DNA of 64,000 nucleotides from Oscheius tipulae (GCA_037178975.1 JASJZH010000002.1:1426001-1490000); one strand, 5' to 3'. Counted from the first letter of the stretch, positions 1 to 12,614 are shown. Numbers and translations are program-made. The notes: a model not told the origin generated them from the sequence alone.

Positions 1-19
1 ACTTTCACTATTCTATAAG

Positions 20-1105
20 CTAGACAGTTATGAAGGGCGCCAAAACAGTGGCGTGGTATCTTTCTAGTCGACTCTTGTGTATGAAGGCATATTCAGCGAG
101 GGTATGATGGCGACCGTTGATCTCGTAGTGGAACAGGAGGTAGCCTTTAGAGCTGACCATGCGCAGAAAGTTGATGGCCTGCTTGGGATTACCGTGGACC
201 TCGATCAGGATCTGAATGAGTGGGTTTTAGAATTAAACTGGGTCTGTCTCTCTGTCTCTATTACCTGGCTGACAGTGTACTTGTCCAAGAAATCTCCCAT
301 CGTCTCAAACTCCGATCCTTCAATGTCAATCTTCAGAATTTCCACCTCCTTGGCAGAATGATCAGTCAGAATCTTTTCCATTGTCATGGTCTTTGCAGTA
401 TTCGCCTTCCCAATCATGGCCGGAATAGCTATGCCTCGGATCTTCTTCAGAGCCTCGATAACATCGTTACTCTGCTTTGCCTGGAATACGGTTGTTACTG
501 AAAGGAACAATGAACAACTAACCGAATCGACAGAAATGATCTGACACCTCTGGTCAGAGTAACGCTGAATATCCTCCTCATAAGTGATCATTCCAGCGAT
601 CCCCAAAGCGAAGATCACGCAGTCCTTGGGCAGATTTTGTGGCGAGCACATCCACTTTCCACCGTCATCAGTAGTTCCCACTTTTAATTTTTCTGCACAG
701 TAGACTTCCGGTGCCAAATTGTTGTAGAGGTAGCCGTAGCCCATTAGGTCACTGGTATTGGAAATCAGCTTTAGATTCCTGTGTCTCTCAGGCGCCTGAA
801 AGGGTTTTGAATGGAATAGAGAGACAGACAGACTGAGACACTGAGAGACAAATACCGAGATCAGACATAGAGAAAAAGAATCAGAAAGTTTGAGAGACGA
901 GACAGAGAGGGCTTACCTGACTTTTGTAGACTTCAACAAGCCAAGGACTTGGTTTGTTGTAGGTTGAAGGCTCTTCTCTTCTTGGAATAAGCGAATGTGG
1001 CAAAATAGGGCACTTCGATGTGTTCAAAACAAAAAGCAAGTAGAAGCAAAGGACACCACAGAAGAACAGCACAGCTGTACCAAGCGAATTCTTGCTGAAC
1101 ATCAT
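20..1105 (-). CDS. FkbM-type methyltransferase domain protein, type II membrane (303 aa)
   Basis: The exons are 917-1105, 265-795 and 20-211 on minus; they join in phase to 303 codons plus stop. The start is the ATG at 1105; the open frame runs further upstream only with a GTG. Residues about 8-25 are hydrophobic (LFFCGVLCFYLLFVL), which suggests a signal anchor and a Golgi location. The middle carries a Rossmann-like stretch (DCVIFALGIAG) and the acidic motif EILKIDIEGSEFET, which is characteristic of FkbM/Methyltransf_21 proteins. The C-terminus (ILIEVHGNP, then LLFHYEIN) fits the same family, which is expanded in nematodes. By family it is an S-adenosylmethionine-dependent methyltransferase; the acceptor is unknown. 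It lies upstream of two fucosyltransferases on the same strand. Intron 212-264 is largely GACAGAGA repeat. Confidence 0.75.
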
Positions 1106-1748
1106 AGCGGAGACCTGCCTTCTAAAAAATTCTATCACTCAGTCTCACTGTCTTTCTGTTCTAGTACCCTTCAATAAATGAAACAAGCTCTCAAACTTAA
1201 AGAGTCAAATAGTATGGATTTCGCTTCTAGGCGCGTGTCGACTGTCTTGTTGTCGCATCTCCGTAGTCATATCCTATTGTGACTGAATAAAAGTGCTGTC
1301 TATGGCGTCCTATTCAACTCTCACCACACTCACCCATTAATAAACCATCAAGCATCAGCCTTCGTTTTTGATGAGGAGAGACTTTAAAGAAAGTAACTGA
1401 GAGACCAAGAAAAGACGCTGACGTTGCCTAGCTACCCCATCCCTTGGCACCGTCGAATATTTAGTGTTCGTAAGTGACTGACAGTGGAGTGCAAACCTGA
1501 CGAATAGACGAATGTGAAGAGCCTCCATTCTTGTGAAGAACAATATACTTGGTGGCAGTTAGCAGGCCTCTTTTTTGTCTTGAGCGTACAAGGAATACTA
1601 TGTGCGTTCAATGACACAGAGCGACTATTATGAACGTCCAACGATTTATTCCTTCAACAATTGCTTGTGATGAAAGTCTGTTTGGAAGAAAGAGAAAGAG
1701 TAGAGCCTCATCAGAAGGGGGTATTGGACGCCTAAGGATACAACTTCA

Positions 1749-1893
1749 TTGGACGCTTAAGACGAAATAGATATACGTCTTTCCTATCTACAGTAGATCT
1801 GCTAGGCACGAAGTGTACCTACTTCGTCTTTAGCGTCCAAGCCGGTGGCATTAGGCTCCTTATATCAAGAACCTATTTCGTCTTAAGCGTCCA
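1749..1893. repeat. foldback (inverted-repeat) element, about 145 bp
   Basis: The arm at 1749-1770 (TTGGACGCTTAAGACGAAAT then AG) is the reverse complement of 1873-1893. A third, shorter relative of the arm lies near 1821-1840. The intervening sequence has no ORF. The layout resembles a small non-autonomous DNA transposon or a foldback. No target-site duplication was identified. Confidence 0.55.
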
Positions 1894-2040
1894 GTGTCGG
1901 TGTCAATAGCATCCAATAATAAGAGCATTTTTCCTCTTAATGCGAGCGTATACCGGTCCTCGTTTAAATTCGGCGCGCAAAACAGAAAGACGCGCGGGAA
2001 AAGAAAATGAGGGTCTCGTCAAAGAACAAAAAGTTCAACT

Positions 2041-2113
2041 CATGCGGAAATCGAACCCGAGTCGTTTTCGATTTGTACTAGGAGCGCTATATAACTGACT
2101 GAGCCATAGGAGA
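2041..2113 (-). other. degenerate tRNA-derived sequence
   Basis: The minus strand shows an A-box-like TGGCTCAGTCAGTTA and a B-box-like GGTTCGATTTCC at tRNA spacing. The acceptor stem does not pair, so it is read as a tRNA pseudogene or SINE relic and not a working tRNA. Confidence 0.45.
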
Positions 2114-2263
2114 AATAGCCGCGCTAGACACAAAAGCAATGCTACGATTGAACATTGAGTCATGTCTGTATTAAGAACGGTATTGACTTGTTGGCCCGCT
2201 ATAATATCTGGCTATGCTGTGTTTCGCACCATTCATCGATGAAGATACAGTGACAGTGACAAT

Positions 2264-4087
2264 CTAATGAAACTTGTTCACATAATCGTTATCACAGTTT
2301 TTCATTGAATTATACCAGTCAGAGAGTTTTGGATTCTTTTTAGCCTTCTCAAGGTTTCGATACCTCAGCCGCTCACATATTTGACAGATGACTTGGAATG
2401 GGTAGTCAATCCTAAAGAAAGATGTGCGAAAGAACCCTGATGATTACCTGTAACTTTTCCGCCAACTGTGATAGGACATGTACTCTTCTTTATTGGCCTT
2501 CAGTTTGTTTAAAAAGTGTACCATGTGCTTGTAAGAGTCAAAGTCATCCACAGCAATGTATGTTTTGGTGGGGAACTGAAACAAATAGCCAAGAATATCA
2601 CTTTCACTATCTCTTACCTTCAAATCCTCATAGATCTTTCTCTTTATCACAATCGGAACAGTCTGGTAGTAGTCGAGCGTGTTGAAGAACTTCTCACTGA
2701 CATAATCCACACAATTCACCTTCTCCAAAGAAAAATAAAAGTAGTATTTTTCCAAGGTCTTGGTCGGACATGTCCATCTGTCCTTAGAAAATCGTTTGCA
2801 CTTAGGAATCTGTGTTCCGCTGAAGCAGTTCCCGTAAATATCTACCTATATTTGCTTGAGGGAACCAACAAAATGCAGGACTGACTTTTAGTCCAGCCTT
2901 ACGAAGTCCTTCGACGGTTTTGTCACGGCGACTGAGAGCCTTACAATTAGATACGAGCCAAGCAGCAGTCAGGGAAGTGTTCTTCTTGTTCCAGATATGG
3001 TCGATACTTGTGTTATCTGCTGAAAATTGACAGTTAGACCGACTGGTTACAGCAGCATTTCATGTCCAATCGGCCACTTAGTCACCGAATACCTGTTTAC
3101 CTATCAATAAGAGCTGTACTTCACAAGATCTTATAATAGTTTCTGTCAGTACTTATGTTACCATGCCATGATAGAGCGACAGTGACAGAGTATTTCAGAT
3201 ACCAAGGACCAACAGTTTTTAACAGAGACTTCCTACCTACAACTTCAGACAATTGGGAGAAGTACCCATATGGTACGAAGAAGTCAGCGTCTCGACGATA
3301 GCTCATTGTCCAGTTGATGATGTCTGAAAGAGTGACGATGACAGTGGCAGGCTGACAGATCTAGTCTAGTTCTACACCAGCCGTTCTTTAGTCTTGGGCT
3401 TGGCACCCCCTCCCCCAAATGAGAAGTTCCCAAGTTTCTTCAGAACTTTGTGTCAGTAGATGTTAAAGTAGACAAGCCAAATTTGGAAGAGTCAGGTAGA
3501 CTAACAGAAGATATCTAACTGTTACTTTAGCCTCAGGAGGACAATAGCCAAGCTTGTAGGGCAAATCGTTCTAAAACAAGGATTGGGTATTCAAACCAAC
3601 CATCCGTCACCGTGAGCCTCTCAACAGTTGGACTCTCCTGACTGTACCAGATATGAATCTTCGAGGCATTATATTCCTTCCTATATTGTCTTTTGTAGTC
3701 AGCATTGTGATAAATCCAAGCATCTGCTTCCTTTCTTTTCTCTCGTCGGGTTGTGAATGTGCAATAGCTCTAAAAACTTTTTTTTACGGTACGCGGGCGA
3801 GAGACAACTAGGTAACGTCGCTCGTATAGCTTTTAAAAAAAACTTACCGATATGTTCCTTGGACATGTCTTCTGAATGATATCTTCTGGATACATCGGCT
3901 GTCCAAATATCGTTGTGGCTCCGAACATTAGAACCATTCTCTGCTCTTGTTTTTCCTTCTTAGCAATCCTTTTTGACGGCACTATGTAGTATAGAATACA
4001 GCCAAATGTTAGAAATCCAATCAGGATTCCTTTTCTCACTCGGAGCTGGAAAGAATATTGAGGAGGTTCGGGTCTTAAACGTACCAT
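2264..4087 (-). CDS. alpha-1,3-fucosyltransferase, GT10 family, copy 1 (391 aa)
   Basis: The six exons are 3848-4087, 3601-3769, 3237-3323, 2886-3019, 2448-2845 and 2264-2411 (minus). Introns 2846-2885 and 2412-2447 are only 40 and 36 nt. The sum is 1176 nt, exactly in frame. The protein is a type II membrane enzyme with a hydrophobic segment around residues 22-38. GT10 hallmarks are present: HIWYSQESP, NWTMSYRRDADFFVPYG, AAWLVSNC, VDIYGNC, and the donor-binding region YYFYFSLEKVNCVDYVSEKFF. Family knowledge says it transfers fucose from GDP-fucose in alpha-1,3 linkage to N- or O-glycans in the Golgi. Conserved cysteines remain near the C-terminus (CQIC, NCDNDYV). It is a tandem paralogue of 4283-5552. 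Confidence 0.88.
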
Positions 4088-4282
4088 TTGCAGAGAGAGA
4101 AAGAGAGAGAGAGAGGCGGTTGCCGTTTCAGCCTTTAACAATTTGAGTTTCTTGGTACCAAACAGAATGTTAAATTACCCTCAAAGTTGGCATATTTTGG
4201 GCTCCTTGGGTCGTTGCTATGGTTCGCTAGGCTGATGTTTATTAATGAGACAGAGAGACAGAGACAATTGCCATACTAAACT

Positions 4283-5552
4283 TTAATGAAACCTCAGAGC
4301 ATAATCATTATCACAATTCGTCTTCTTATCATACCAATCAGTCAGCTTTGTTCTATTCTTCACGGGCTCCACATGACGGTTGTTTAACCTTTCACAGATT
4401 TTACAGATGATCTGGGAAGGATAGCCGATTCTTAAACAAAATAACATATCAGTAAAAAAGGCTAATACTTATAATGGTTCCTCCAGGTTTGATAGGACAG
4501 ATACTGTTCCTTGTTCCCTTTCACTTTAGAAAGGAACGCTATGAACTCTGTGTAGGTTGGGAAGTCGTCAAGGGCAATGAAAGTTTTGTTAGGGAACTGA
4601 AATACTCTCTGTCCCTCCATATCTCTGTCTTTCACCTTCAGATCCTCATAAATCTTCCTCTTCATCACAATCGGTACGCTTTTGTAATAGTCCAGTGAGT
4701 TGAAGAACTTCTCTGTCACATAGTCGACACAGTTCGAATTCTCCAAAGCAAAGTAAAAATAGTACTGTCCAATAGTAGACGCCGGACAACGATTCCTGTC
4801 CGCATGTGTCCTTGGACAGTTGGGTACAGACTTCGAGCTGAAGTCCCTACAGTTCCCATAGACATCAATAGACAGTCCGGCCTTTTGGAGGGCTTTGATC
4901 ACATCATTTCGTCTACTGGGAGCGTTACAGTTGGAGACCATCCAAGCTGAGGTGAGAGAGGGCTTCTTCATCGTCCAAATATGACCGTAATTGTGAGTTT
5001 CTGGTGGTGAGATGGGTGCGAAACCACCATAGGGAGCAAAGAAATCGGAGTCTTGACGGTAGTTCATGGTCCAGTTGATGATGTCTGAACACGGTCTCTG
5101 TCTCTCAGTCTCTCTGTCTTTGTACCTTTCGAAACTTTGACTCCTATAGAAGTCGGACTCTCCTGGCTGTACCAAATGTGAGTCTTTGATCCATTGTACC
5201 CATAAGAGAATGTCGTCTCATCATAGTCAGCATTATGATATATCCAGGCATCAGCTACCTCTCGACTCTTTGGATCATTTGTGAAGGAACAGTATCTCTG
5301 GAACGGAATCAGAATTAAAAGTTCTCTTACTGAGATGTCCCTTGAACAGGTCTGTTGCACAAATTGGTCGTTCCACATAGGAGTTTCGAAAATTGTTGTG
5401 GCTCCAAAAATGAGAACTGTTCGATCAGTAGACAAAGAATCGAAGAACCAAAGTAGAGGCCAGATACATAAGGAGATCAGAAGGAAGAACTTGACAGGAA
5501 AACGAGCCTAACGTGAGTTGGAGGGAGAAAAAAATCGTACTTTTCGAACCAT
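4283..5552 (-). CDS. alpha-1,3-fucosyltransferase, GT10 family, copy 2 (374 aa)
   Basis: The exons are 5541-5552, 5331-5507, 5126-5297, 4469-5084 and 4283-4430 on minus, 1125 nt in frame. The first exon is only 12 nt (MVRK). It is followed by a 33-nt intron (5508-5540) that contains an in-frame stop, so splicing is required. A second 33-nt intron lies at 5298-5330. Membrane anchor FFLLISLCIWPLLWFF. GT10 motifs: HIWYSQESP, NWTMNYRQDSDFFAPYG, AWMVSNCNAP, IDVYGNC, YYFYFALENSNCVDYVTEKF. It lacks two introns present in copy 1 (near the NYGHIW and YGNC positions). Three introns (5085-5125, 5298-5330 and 4431-4468) sit at shared positions. This is a recent tandem duplication with intron change. Confidence 0.87.
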
Positions 5553-5754
5553 GTCAGGCATAACTGGATTTGTCAAGTTAATAGTCCAACGAGAATGATG
5601 CAAAGAATGTAGCTACTACTATTCCCGGTCTATTCAGACTCGTCTTTCTTGCTGGCATACAATTCAATCCAAAGGAATGAATTGATCCGGCTGTCGACAT
5701 AAAATCTATACGAAAAATCAAATATTCTATAATTGGCTAATGTCTCAAACAGTT

Positions 5755-5850
5755 GCGCTAAAAGAGATGAGGGTTTGCTTGCGCTAACAAAAATGGGGGT
5801 TTGCTGCGCTACCGGTGATGGGGGTTTGCGCTAACAGAGATGGGCGTTCA
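5755..5850. repeat. short imperfect tandem repeat, unit about 28-30 bp
   Basis: Three to four degenerate units share GCGCTAACA, then A/GATG, then GGGGTTTG. Non-coding. Confidence 0.5.
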
Positions 5851-5859
5851 TTCTTCTCC

Positions 5860-8820
5860 AACTCTGCAACGTCTATACCATTCCGGCTCTACGTACCTCC
5901 TGGTCAACGGCAGTCGAGTCCCAATTGATGTGAAAACAAACATACAAACAGGCAGAGTATAAATCGCTTCAGATAGTAGAGAGGGGATATCATGTCACTG
6001 CTCCGGTCTTGGATATAGTTCACAGATGCTAGCGTGTCGCATAGAGTAAGTCAGGTCAGAACTGCAAAATGTTCTACAAGATCCCCACGGCAGCTTCGCA
6101 GCCCTTTACCCGAAACACTGTTCGCTCATTTTATAAAATCGATGCCTTATCTATCCTGGCCCTCTTTTGTGCAGCTCACAGCGGCAGCCTTGCCTAATTC
6201 AAAAAGTAACATATTTTTTTGTAAATCAAGTTTTATTAATTTTTGCACTGTTTCCTTGGAGATCTGTGGAGTTTTGATGTAGTTGGAGGTGCCGTGCCAT
6301 CAGTTGAATGTAGAGGCCGTTGATACTATTATACAGTTATGGATCAGAAGACTTGTCCAGAGTGTGAGATTGAAATATTAGGAACGGCTAGCAATTTTTC
6401 TGTTGCTGTAGTCGTGCTTGTCTCTCTTTGCGAGAGAATCGGGAATACAGGTCGTAGTCATCAGTGGAAGTGTTAATGTGGATCATGGTACTTGCTGACT
6501 GTGTGATAACAGACTGATGGGAATGATCAGCCTGGCCTTTTATGTGCATCTTGCTCTGTCATGGTGTGTCAAGATAAGAGTACTAGTAAGAAACACGTAA
6601 GTCGGAAGTTGCAGCTGAATCATCTTGTGGTCTTATCAGCACTGGGCTCTGGAATATTGATGGGAAGCGATTGTCGGAGAGATGGTTTCAAAATAGGCGC
6701 TTGCATCCAGTTCTTTCTCATTTAATCGGTGAATGAAGACGTATACAGAACAAGGAGACTTGCCAGTTTCTACGACTCTCAACTGGCTCTTCTCGACCAT
6801 CAATGAACAGAGTTAGAGAAGAAATGCCTGTGTTGAGGAAATGTGTGTAGAGGTCGAACTGCAGAGTCGAAGTAGGTAAGATCCTAAAAATTTTTTAGGT
6901 TACCTACTTTTAAAAGTTTTTTCAGCTTTATGTAACAGATGGTAAGTTTGTTACAACAATAATTTATAACTGAATAATTGCTGCCACATGACGCGGACCC
7001 CGTCAAAAAGTTAAGCAGTCATGTTATACCCATGTCAAACTGGCTATGTAAATCGGTTTCTGTAAACAATTATTTACGGCGGTAGAAACAAGTAGCTCGT
7101 ACTTAACTCCAGAACTGATAATGAAACCTGCCATGACATAAAACTGACATGTCAATTCTTATTCAAGGCTACAAAATAACGAATAGACAGACGCCTACGG
7201 ACGGTTTATCTCTCATTAGAAATAATGTTGGTACCAGCATCTGTAGAGTAATGATATCAGTGAAAATAGCCGACAGCCGGACCCACTGGTCAGACTGATA
7301 AACGTTAACCATCTGTCCTCTTTTATACCGCCATTTTTTGTTTTTTTATCACACGAGTTTCTAAATACAAATAGATTATTCTCACTCTCTCTCCCTCTGT
7401 CACTCGGTGTCATGATAAGAGATCACGAAAGGATCAGGCCATCTCTAGGAGTGACTCAGCCTTATCAGTAGTCTTTGAGAATCGATCAGCCTGCTGTCTT
7501 TCTTCGTTTTTTGTGGTACTGCCCCCTGTCTATCTGGTCCCCTTTTCTCACCAATCCCCTGACGTCCACTTTTTGCACCTCGACGAAGAAGAACACAACG
7601 AGTCCCCTGAACCCATTCGTGGGACTCGAGTGGGCTGTGTGCATTGGTCATAGTGAGATTGAATAGGCGCTTCATATTTCCTTCGACGAGCATCGTCCCT
7701 TCGGCGAAAACTGGGTTGTAACCTGAGCGGCATAGTTATTCGAACGAGGTGCGAATAGACAACAAGTGTCCGCGCCTGTTTCAGGGAAGGGTGAAGAGCT
7801 GGACACTCTTCAGTTCGAGGGTCAAATCTCAATACCGGATATCCTTGTGAGAGTTTTTCTGTCGGTCTCTCCCTCGGTTAGTGAACTGAAGGAAAACAGC
7901 GGTCTTGTAGGGTGATCACGATCGGGCCAATGGTGTTGAACTCTATTGACAGAGACAGAGACAGACAGAGACAGACAGTCCTTCTTCTGCAGACTTCTGA
8001 AGGCTAACAACATTCTTCCTTTTCTCAAGGAAACTTGAAGCTTCCGTCTTCTTCCGTACGACCGTTCTGGATTGGCAGGAGACTTTGTCAACATGAGCCC
8101 TGGAGAGACCGAGAATACAAGAAACCTTGTTGAACTCGGAGCCTGTTCCCGCCTGTGTTTGTTTACCTTACACGGTGCTTCGGGGGAACACTGTTCACGC
8201 AGTTCGCAACGTTGCAAGAAGAAGTGATTTGTTTGCTGAAGAGATTCTGATTGGGAATGGAGCTGTCTTGGTTTCAAATAACTGAATTTGGGTCAATTAT
8301 CGCTCCCGCCACAGTCGCTGTAATTTAGTAGTTGTCAACTCTCCGCTGTACTCTATGAATTGTCTTTTTCCACTGCCTCTGTCACTGTCAAAAATAGCCT
8401 GTGCAGCCCATGTTTAACCCCCTGCCCTCTTCCCTCGGTGTCCATTTGCAGGAGCCCAGAAGTGCAAAAAGCGACCTAGTTTCATGACTGTTGACTTTGC
8501 ACGTCCAGCCGAGTACCCGGAACACTGAACAGTCTCTTTTAGTCCCAAGTATGGTTGGAAGAAGTTGGGAGAAAGTCTGTACTGACGTGGGGGTTCCTTT
8601 TGCATGATCGGTGAACAGTAGCTGCCTCTGTCTTTCTCCTGCGCTTCTTCCGCTCTCTCTCGATTGTTGCCAAAAGTTTGTCTAATGTACAACCGTTTTT
8701 TCCTCCATTGAAGACGAGCTCGGTCAAGCGACCGGACTCCCTCTTGTATGAAGTCATCCTCGTCTTTTTGTCACTTCCAGGCTGCCGACTAGCACCAGTC
8801 TTCGGAGCCAACGGCGCGCC
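5860..8820. other. long intergenic region without a supported gene
   Basis: Short frames exist on both strands but none shows domain signal or splice continuity. From about 7400 to 8830 the sequence becomes GC-richer; it probably includes upstream control sequence for the gene at 9137. A 36-bp palindrome lies at 6872-6907. Near 6339-6700 a decayed coding-like stretch (MDQKTCPECEIEI, later RWFQNRR) could be a dead transposase, but it cannot be assigned. Confidence 0.4.
6872..6907. repeat. near-perfect 36-bp palindrome
   Basis: GTAGGTAA at the left is matched by TTACCTAC at the right around CCTAAAAA/TTTTTAGG. It could be the tip of a foldback transposon or an extruding hairpin. Confidence 0.5.
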
Positions 8821-8831
8821 GCCCACAACCG

Positions 8832-8839
8832 TATATAAT
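8832..8839 (+). promoter_or_regulatory. candidate TATA box
   Basis: TATATAAT lies about 300 bp upstream of the ATG at 9137, at the end of a GC-rich block. It is the only good TATA-like match there. This assignment is inference. Confidence 0.3.
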
Positions 8840-9136
8840 GAAGAGTGCCCGGGAGGCTAAACCAAGAAGGCAACTGGAGAGCTTCTGCTTCCCGTTTCGG
8901 GTAGTTCTTCCCTTTTGGATCTATTTGTTACTTTCACGTCACTTATTTTCCTTAATTTTTCTAGTATTCTCGCGTGATCGAAGCCGTTCTTTCTGGCTCA
9001 GAAGCCAGAGTACTATCCGGTAGCCTGTGCCCAGACTTTCTTGTTTCCCTGCTGACTACTTTGGGTCCCAATCTGTCATTGCGCCATTCTCGATAACAGC
9101 CTGATTCCTGAAGATTTACAATGTTTCTTGACAATC

Positions 9137-11415
9137 ATGATTCCAGCTATGAGGTGGATGGTAGCAGCTGTTCTCCTCTCCATCTGCATCACTGAAATCT
9201 TTGCCTTCACGAATGTGATTAGCGTCAGGGCTAAGAGACAGCAGTGTCAGTGCGTTAGAAACCCAGCCGGTGGCTTGACCTGTAGCTGTGGAAAGCCTGA
9301 TGTCTCTCCTGGGGGTACCCTAGCCGGAGCTGAGTATCAGCAACAGAATGAACTTGCATATGAGCTCCAGAGCTCGCAGCCAGCTCAGGCTCGGTGTGCC
9401 TGTCTCCAAATTGTGTTCATGGGAAATCCTCAATACCAGTGTCACTGTGGGGACATCAATGGAAATTCAGTGAGTTTTGAGAGAGACAGTGAGACAGAGA
9501 GATACAGAGACACAAAGCAAGGTAGAGATAGATAGAGAGACGGAGAAGAGACGGAGAGACAGAGAGATTCCAGCTCCCGACAACCACGACCACTGCCCCT
9601 ACCACCACAACTACACCAACTACGACGACTACCACGACGACTACCACCACACCGGCCCCCACTACGACTACTACACCCGCTTATAACCCTGTTCCTACCA
9701 CGATGGTAAGTGTGAAACAGTTTTATAGGCTCATAACTGCATTTTCGCAATTTCATATGTTCGGCAAAGTAGTAGAGCTGATCAAGAGCTACAACTTTAC
9801 AGAGCATCGAAAACACAGAAAATCTCATCTTCAGGCCGAAAACTGTTGTAAAGAAAAGGAAAGACCAGAAAAACTTAGGATGTTACGTAAGAGGCTCTGT
9901 AATAACCATACTCCGAGGCGCATCCGTTCCAACTTGGCTATTTGCTCGAGAGGGAACCCAGGAATTGTCCGAAAGTTAGGACCGTATTTGGGAATAGTCG
10001 CCTACGTCTCTCCTCTCTCCACCGAGGAATGAGATTCGGTGGCAGACGTGTTTTTGACTCTTGTGGTGAATTTTTGGAGACTCCTCAAAAGTCCAGGAAC
10101 AATGAACTAACTTGCTCTGACAGCACCTCATATACCTCAGGGAAAATCGGCACGACCTTTGCCCTCATAGCTCAGTCGGTTAGCGCTTCGACTACAAAGC
10201 AAAATAGGTCCGATCCGATTCCCGTGCTGATAAAACTTGTTTGTCTTGCCATGAAACTCATAAGAACATGGGCAATGAAAAGTGGAGACTGTCTGGAAAA
10301 ACTGGAGATTTTCAAAAACTCTTGGATATGCCAAGTTTTCAGCAAAGTGGAACTGGACAGTGCCAATGCATCATGATCCGTATCTCCGGACCCGCCTCTG
10401 CTCACTATCAGTGCAACTGTCAGAATACTCCGGTCAGTTCCGTTCCTTCTCTTTGAGAGCTCCTGGCCTGAACTAACTCCCACGACAGCATGAATTCCGT
10501 CCACTGTCACTGTCTCTCACACTTTTTTTGCACCGTTCAGGCTCCCGGAGTCCAAGAGACGACGATGCTTCCCACACCGCCACCCTCGACGATCTACCCG
10601 ACCGTCCCGCCCCCAGAGACGACCACGGAACAGCCTATCTATCCTCCAGTGGGTACAGTCAACGCGACCAAGGAAGGATGCTTCTGTGTCAATCCGCAGA
10701 CTCATGGAATCGAGCCACAGTGTGGATGTCGGTGTGACTGTGCTGCACAGCTTTGCACAATGCCCATGTCGGTCTGCGCCTGCCCGCAGGATCAGTTTGG
10801 ACAGCCTGTGGTCAGTTTTGTTGACTGTGTTTTGCACCCAAAGACATTATTCAAGTATTCACTATAAGCAGTTTGTCAAGCATGTACTCACTCACCCGTA
10901 CAGTCTCGGAAGGATACCTTATAAATACCCACTTAAAAATAGAGAATGTATAGGAGGGGATCGGTTGTCTCTGTCTAGAGACAGAGATAGAAACAGAAAC
11001 AGAGACAGGTTTAGGCTGCCAACCCGGTCATGACCACCACTCAGCAACAGACAACCGTTCCACCCCAGACACAACCTCCGGCTACTCTTCCACCGACGAC
11101 TCTCCCTCCTGTGACTCTTCCTCCAGTGGCTGAGACCACTCCGGCTCATTCTGGTGAGTGAGTGACAGTGACAGTGACCATGCACTTCCAGACTCTTCCT
11201 ACCCCTTGACCACCACTTGTGTCATGTACGTTGGAGTACAACCGACCCCCTGTACCTGTCTCCCTCAGTACGACCAATGTGCCCAGAACATCTGCTGCCT
11301 GAAGGCCAAATACCGGAGCTACAAGAACATGTACAACGACAACACCGCGTCGGAGCCTTCGACCATCGACATGCTGATGAATGTGCTGCAAAAGCTCAAG
11401 AACAGGCTGGAGTAG
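9137..11415 (+). CDS. secreted Cys-rich/Thr-rich repeat protein, copy 1 (395 aa)
   Basis: The six exons are 9137-9469, 9574-9705, 10343-10432, 10541-10810, 11015-11153 and 11192-11415; 1188 nt, in frame. The start at 9137 gives a clear signal peptide (MIPAMRWMVAAVLLSICITE). It is followed by a furin-type site RAKR just before the first cysteine motif (QQCQCV). Cys pairs of the form C-x-C recur (CACL, CHCG, CQCI, CNCQ, CFCV, CGCRCDC). They alternate with mucin-like Thr/Pro linkers that are likely O-glycosylated. The C-terminal module is YPLTTTCV ... CTCLPQYDQCAQNICCLK. I recognise no named domain; the architecture suggests an extracellular matrix, cuticle or mucus protein. It has a paralogue at 12615. 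Confidence 0.8.
10161..10230 (+). other. degenerate tRNA-derived sequence inside an intron
   Basis: A-box TAGCTCAGTCGG and a B-box-like GATCCGATTCCCG sit in the 637-nt third intron (9706-10342) of the Cys/Thr-rich gene. The stems do not close, so it is read as a SINE or pseudo-tRNA. This is the longest intron of the gene, which fits a mobile insertion. Confidence 0.45.
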
Positions 11416-12614
11416 GAAGGAGAAGAAAGAGCGCAAAGAGACGGTTATTGATCTTGCACAAAATTTTTGCCTGTACATATGTGGTGAAGATGTAATGAAA
11501 TAGTTTGGAGTTTTAACCGGTATTCTTCTCTTTGGTACCGCGTTTGCATTTTAGCTTTGTAAGGAAGGTATGAGATCAACACAAATTTGTTCTATAAATA
11601 GCCAGAGCTGATCCCTTTCACACTCTCGGTCGCATCCTTTTCTTGTTAATCAGATGAAGATGGAGTTTTTCTTCCTTATCACTTTTCTGCAGGCAAAGTG
11701 CAAAAATAGCTATTTCGAACTACATTTGAAATTGCCCCAGAAGCTAAATTTTTGCTGTAGGTAATACAACAATCTACGTTGTCCCTGTCACGTAGCTTGA
11801 CTGGAGCATCATCTACCTATCATGAGCCCCAACGGGGCATTAGCCAAACTTGTACACCTAATTACAGTGTTTTATAGCAACAGTTTGTATCTAACAATTG
11901 CTTTCAAAATCAAAACAGTATCTTACTGCCTGGAATATACTGAACTCTGGGTCTACTAGGCAAAGATCCTGTATCATAAGTGTACAGACAGAGAGACAGT
12001 ATGACCGTAAGACAAATAGACGGAGGGACGGTAAGACAGTAAGAAAAGGGACAGAGAAGGAAAGTTCTCATCTTTAGAAAGTTTCAGAGATCACCCTAGA
12101 ATTGCTCAGACCGAACAGTCATGGATGTTTGTGTGTTCTGTAGTTCCTTGTTCTTTCCCCCAGCACATCCTCTTCCGGTAATCGGAACACGGCGTGAATT
12201 GTGCCATTGTGTAGGTTTTTGTCATTATAAAAACCCAAAGCCAGAGATCCTGTCCCCCGGTCGACCCCCTCAATATAGAAACACTTAACACGTGTCCTGT
12301 GGTGGTCATTTTTCGCGCGTTTTTCTACCCTCTCTGACAAACATGACCGTTGCCTGATACTCTTTCGCCTCCTCTGCAAAGGAGGAAGACGGGGTGAGAG
12401 ATATCCAGTCCGTCAGCACTCTCCACCAGCACGTCTTTTGTTTCATAGGTCCGCAGCGCGCGACAGGATTCGCAAGCCGACGAACCATTATTCGCCAATA
12501 TTTTTCCGGGCCAACAAGAAGAGACAGAGAGACCTTTAAGTGTGCCAGTCGACACCTCGACGACGGCATTTCCGCTGTTCTTCTCCCCCTCTCTCTCACG
12601 CTTGTCCTACTGTA
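11416..12614. other. intergenic, probable upstream region of the next gene
   Basis: No coding exon is supported. Repeats of GACAGAGAGACAG type occur near 11980-12060. The last 500 bases are GC-richer, like the upstream region of the paralogue at 9137. Confidence 0.4.

Larger units (their letters stand above)
1150..2260. other. intergenic stretch with a foldback element and a tRNA-like relic
   Basis: No coding exon was found. It holds the foldback at 1749-1893 and the tRNA-derived sequence at 2041-2113, both listed separately. Confidence 0.5.

Noticed and set aside
495-520. Possible 25-nt intron in the first methyltransferase gene
   Set aside because: The sequence is already open in frame, and removing 25 nt would break it.
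2041-2113. Functional tRNA calls at 2041, 10161 and 51762
   Set aside because: Acceptor and anticodon stems do not pair, so they are listed as relics only.
7822-8277. 151-codon minus ORF in the GC-rich region
   Set aside because: No signal, domain or splice support. Composition alone explains the open frame.
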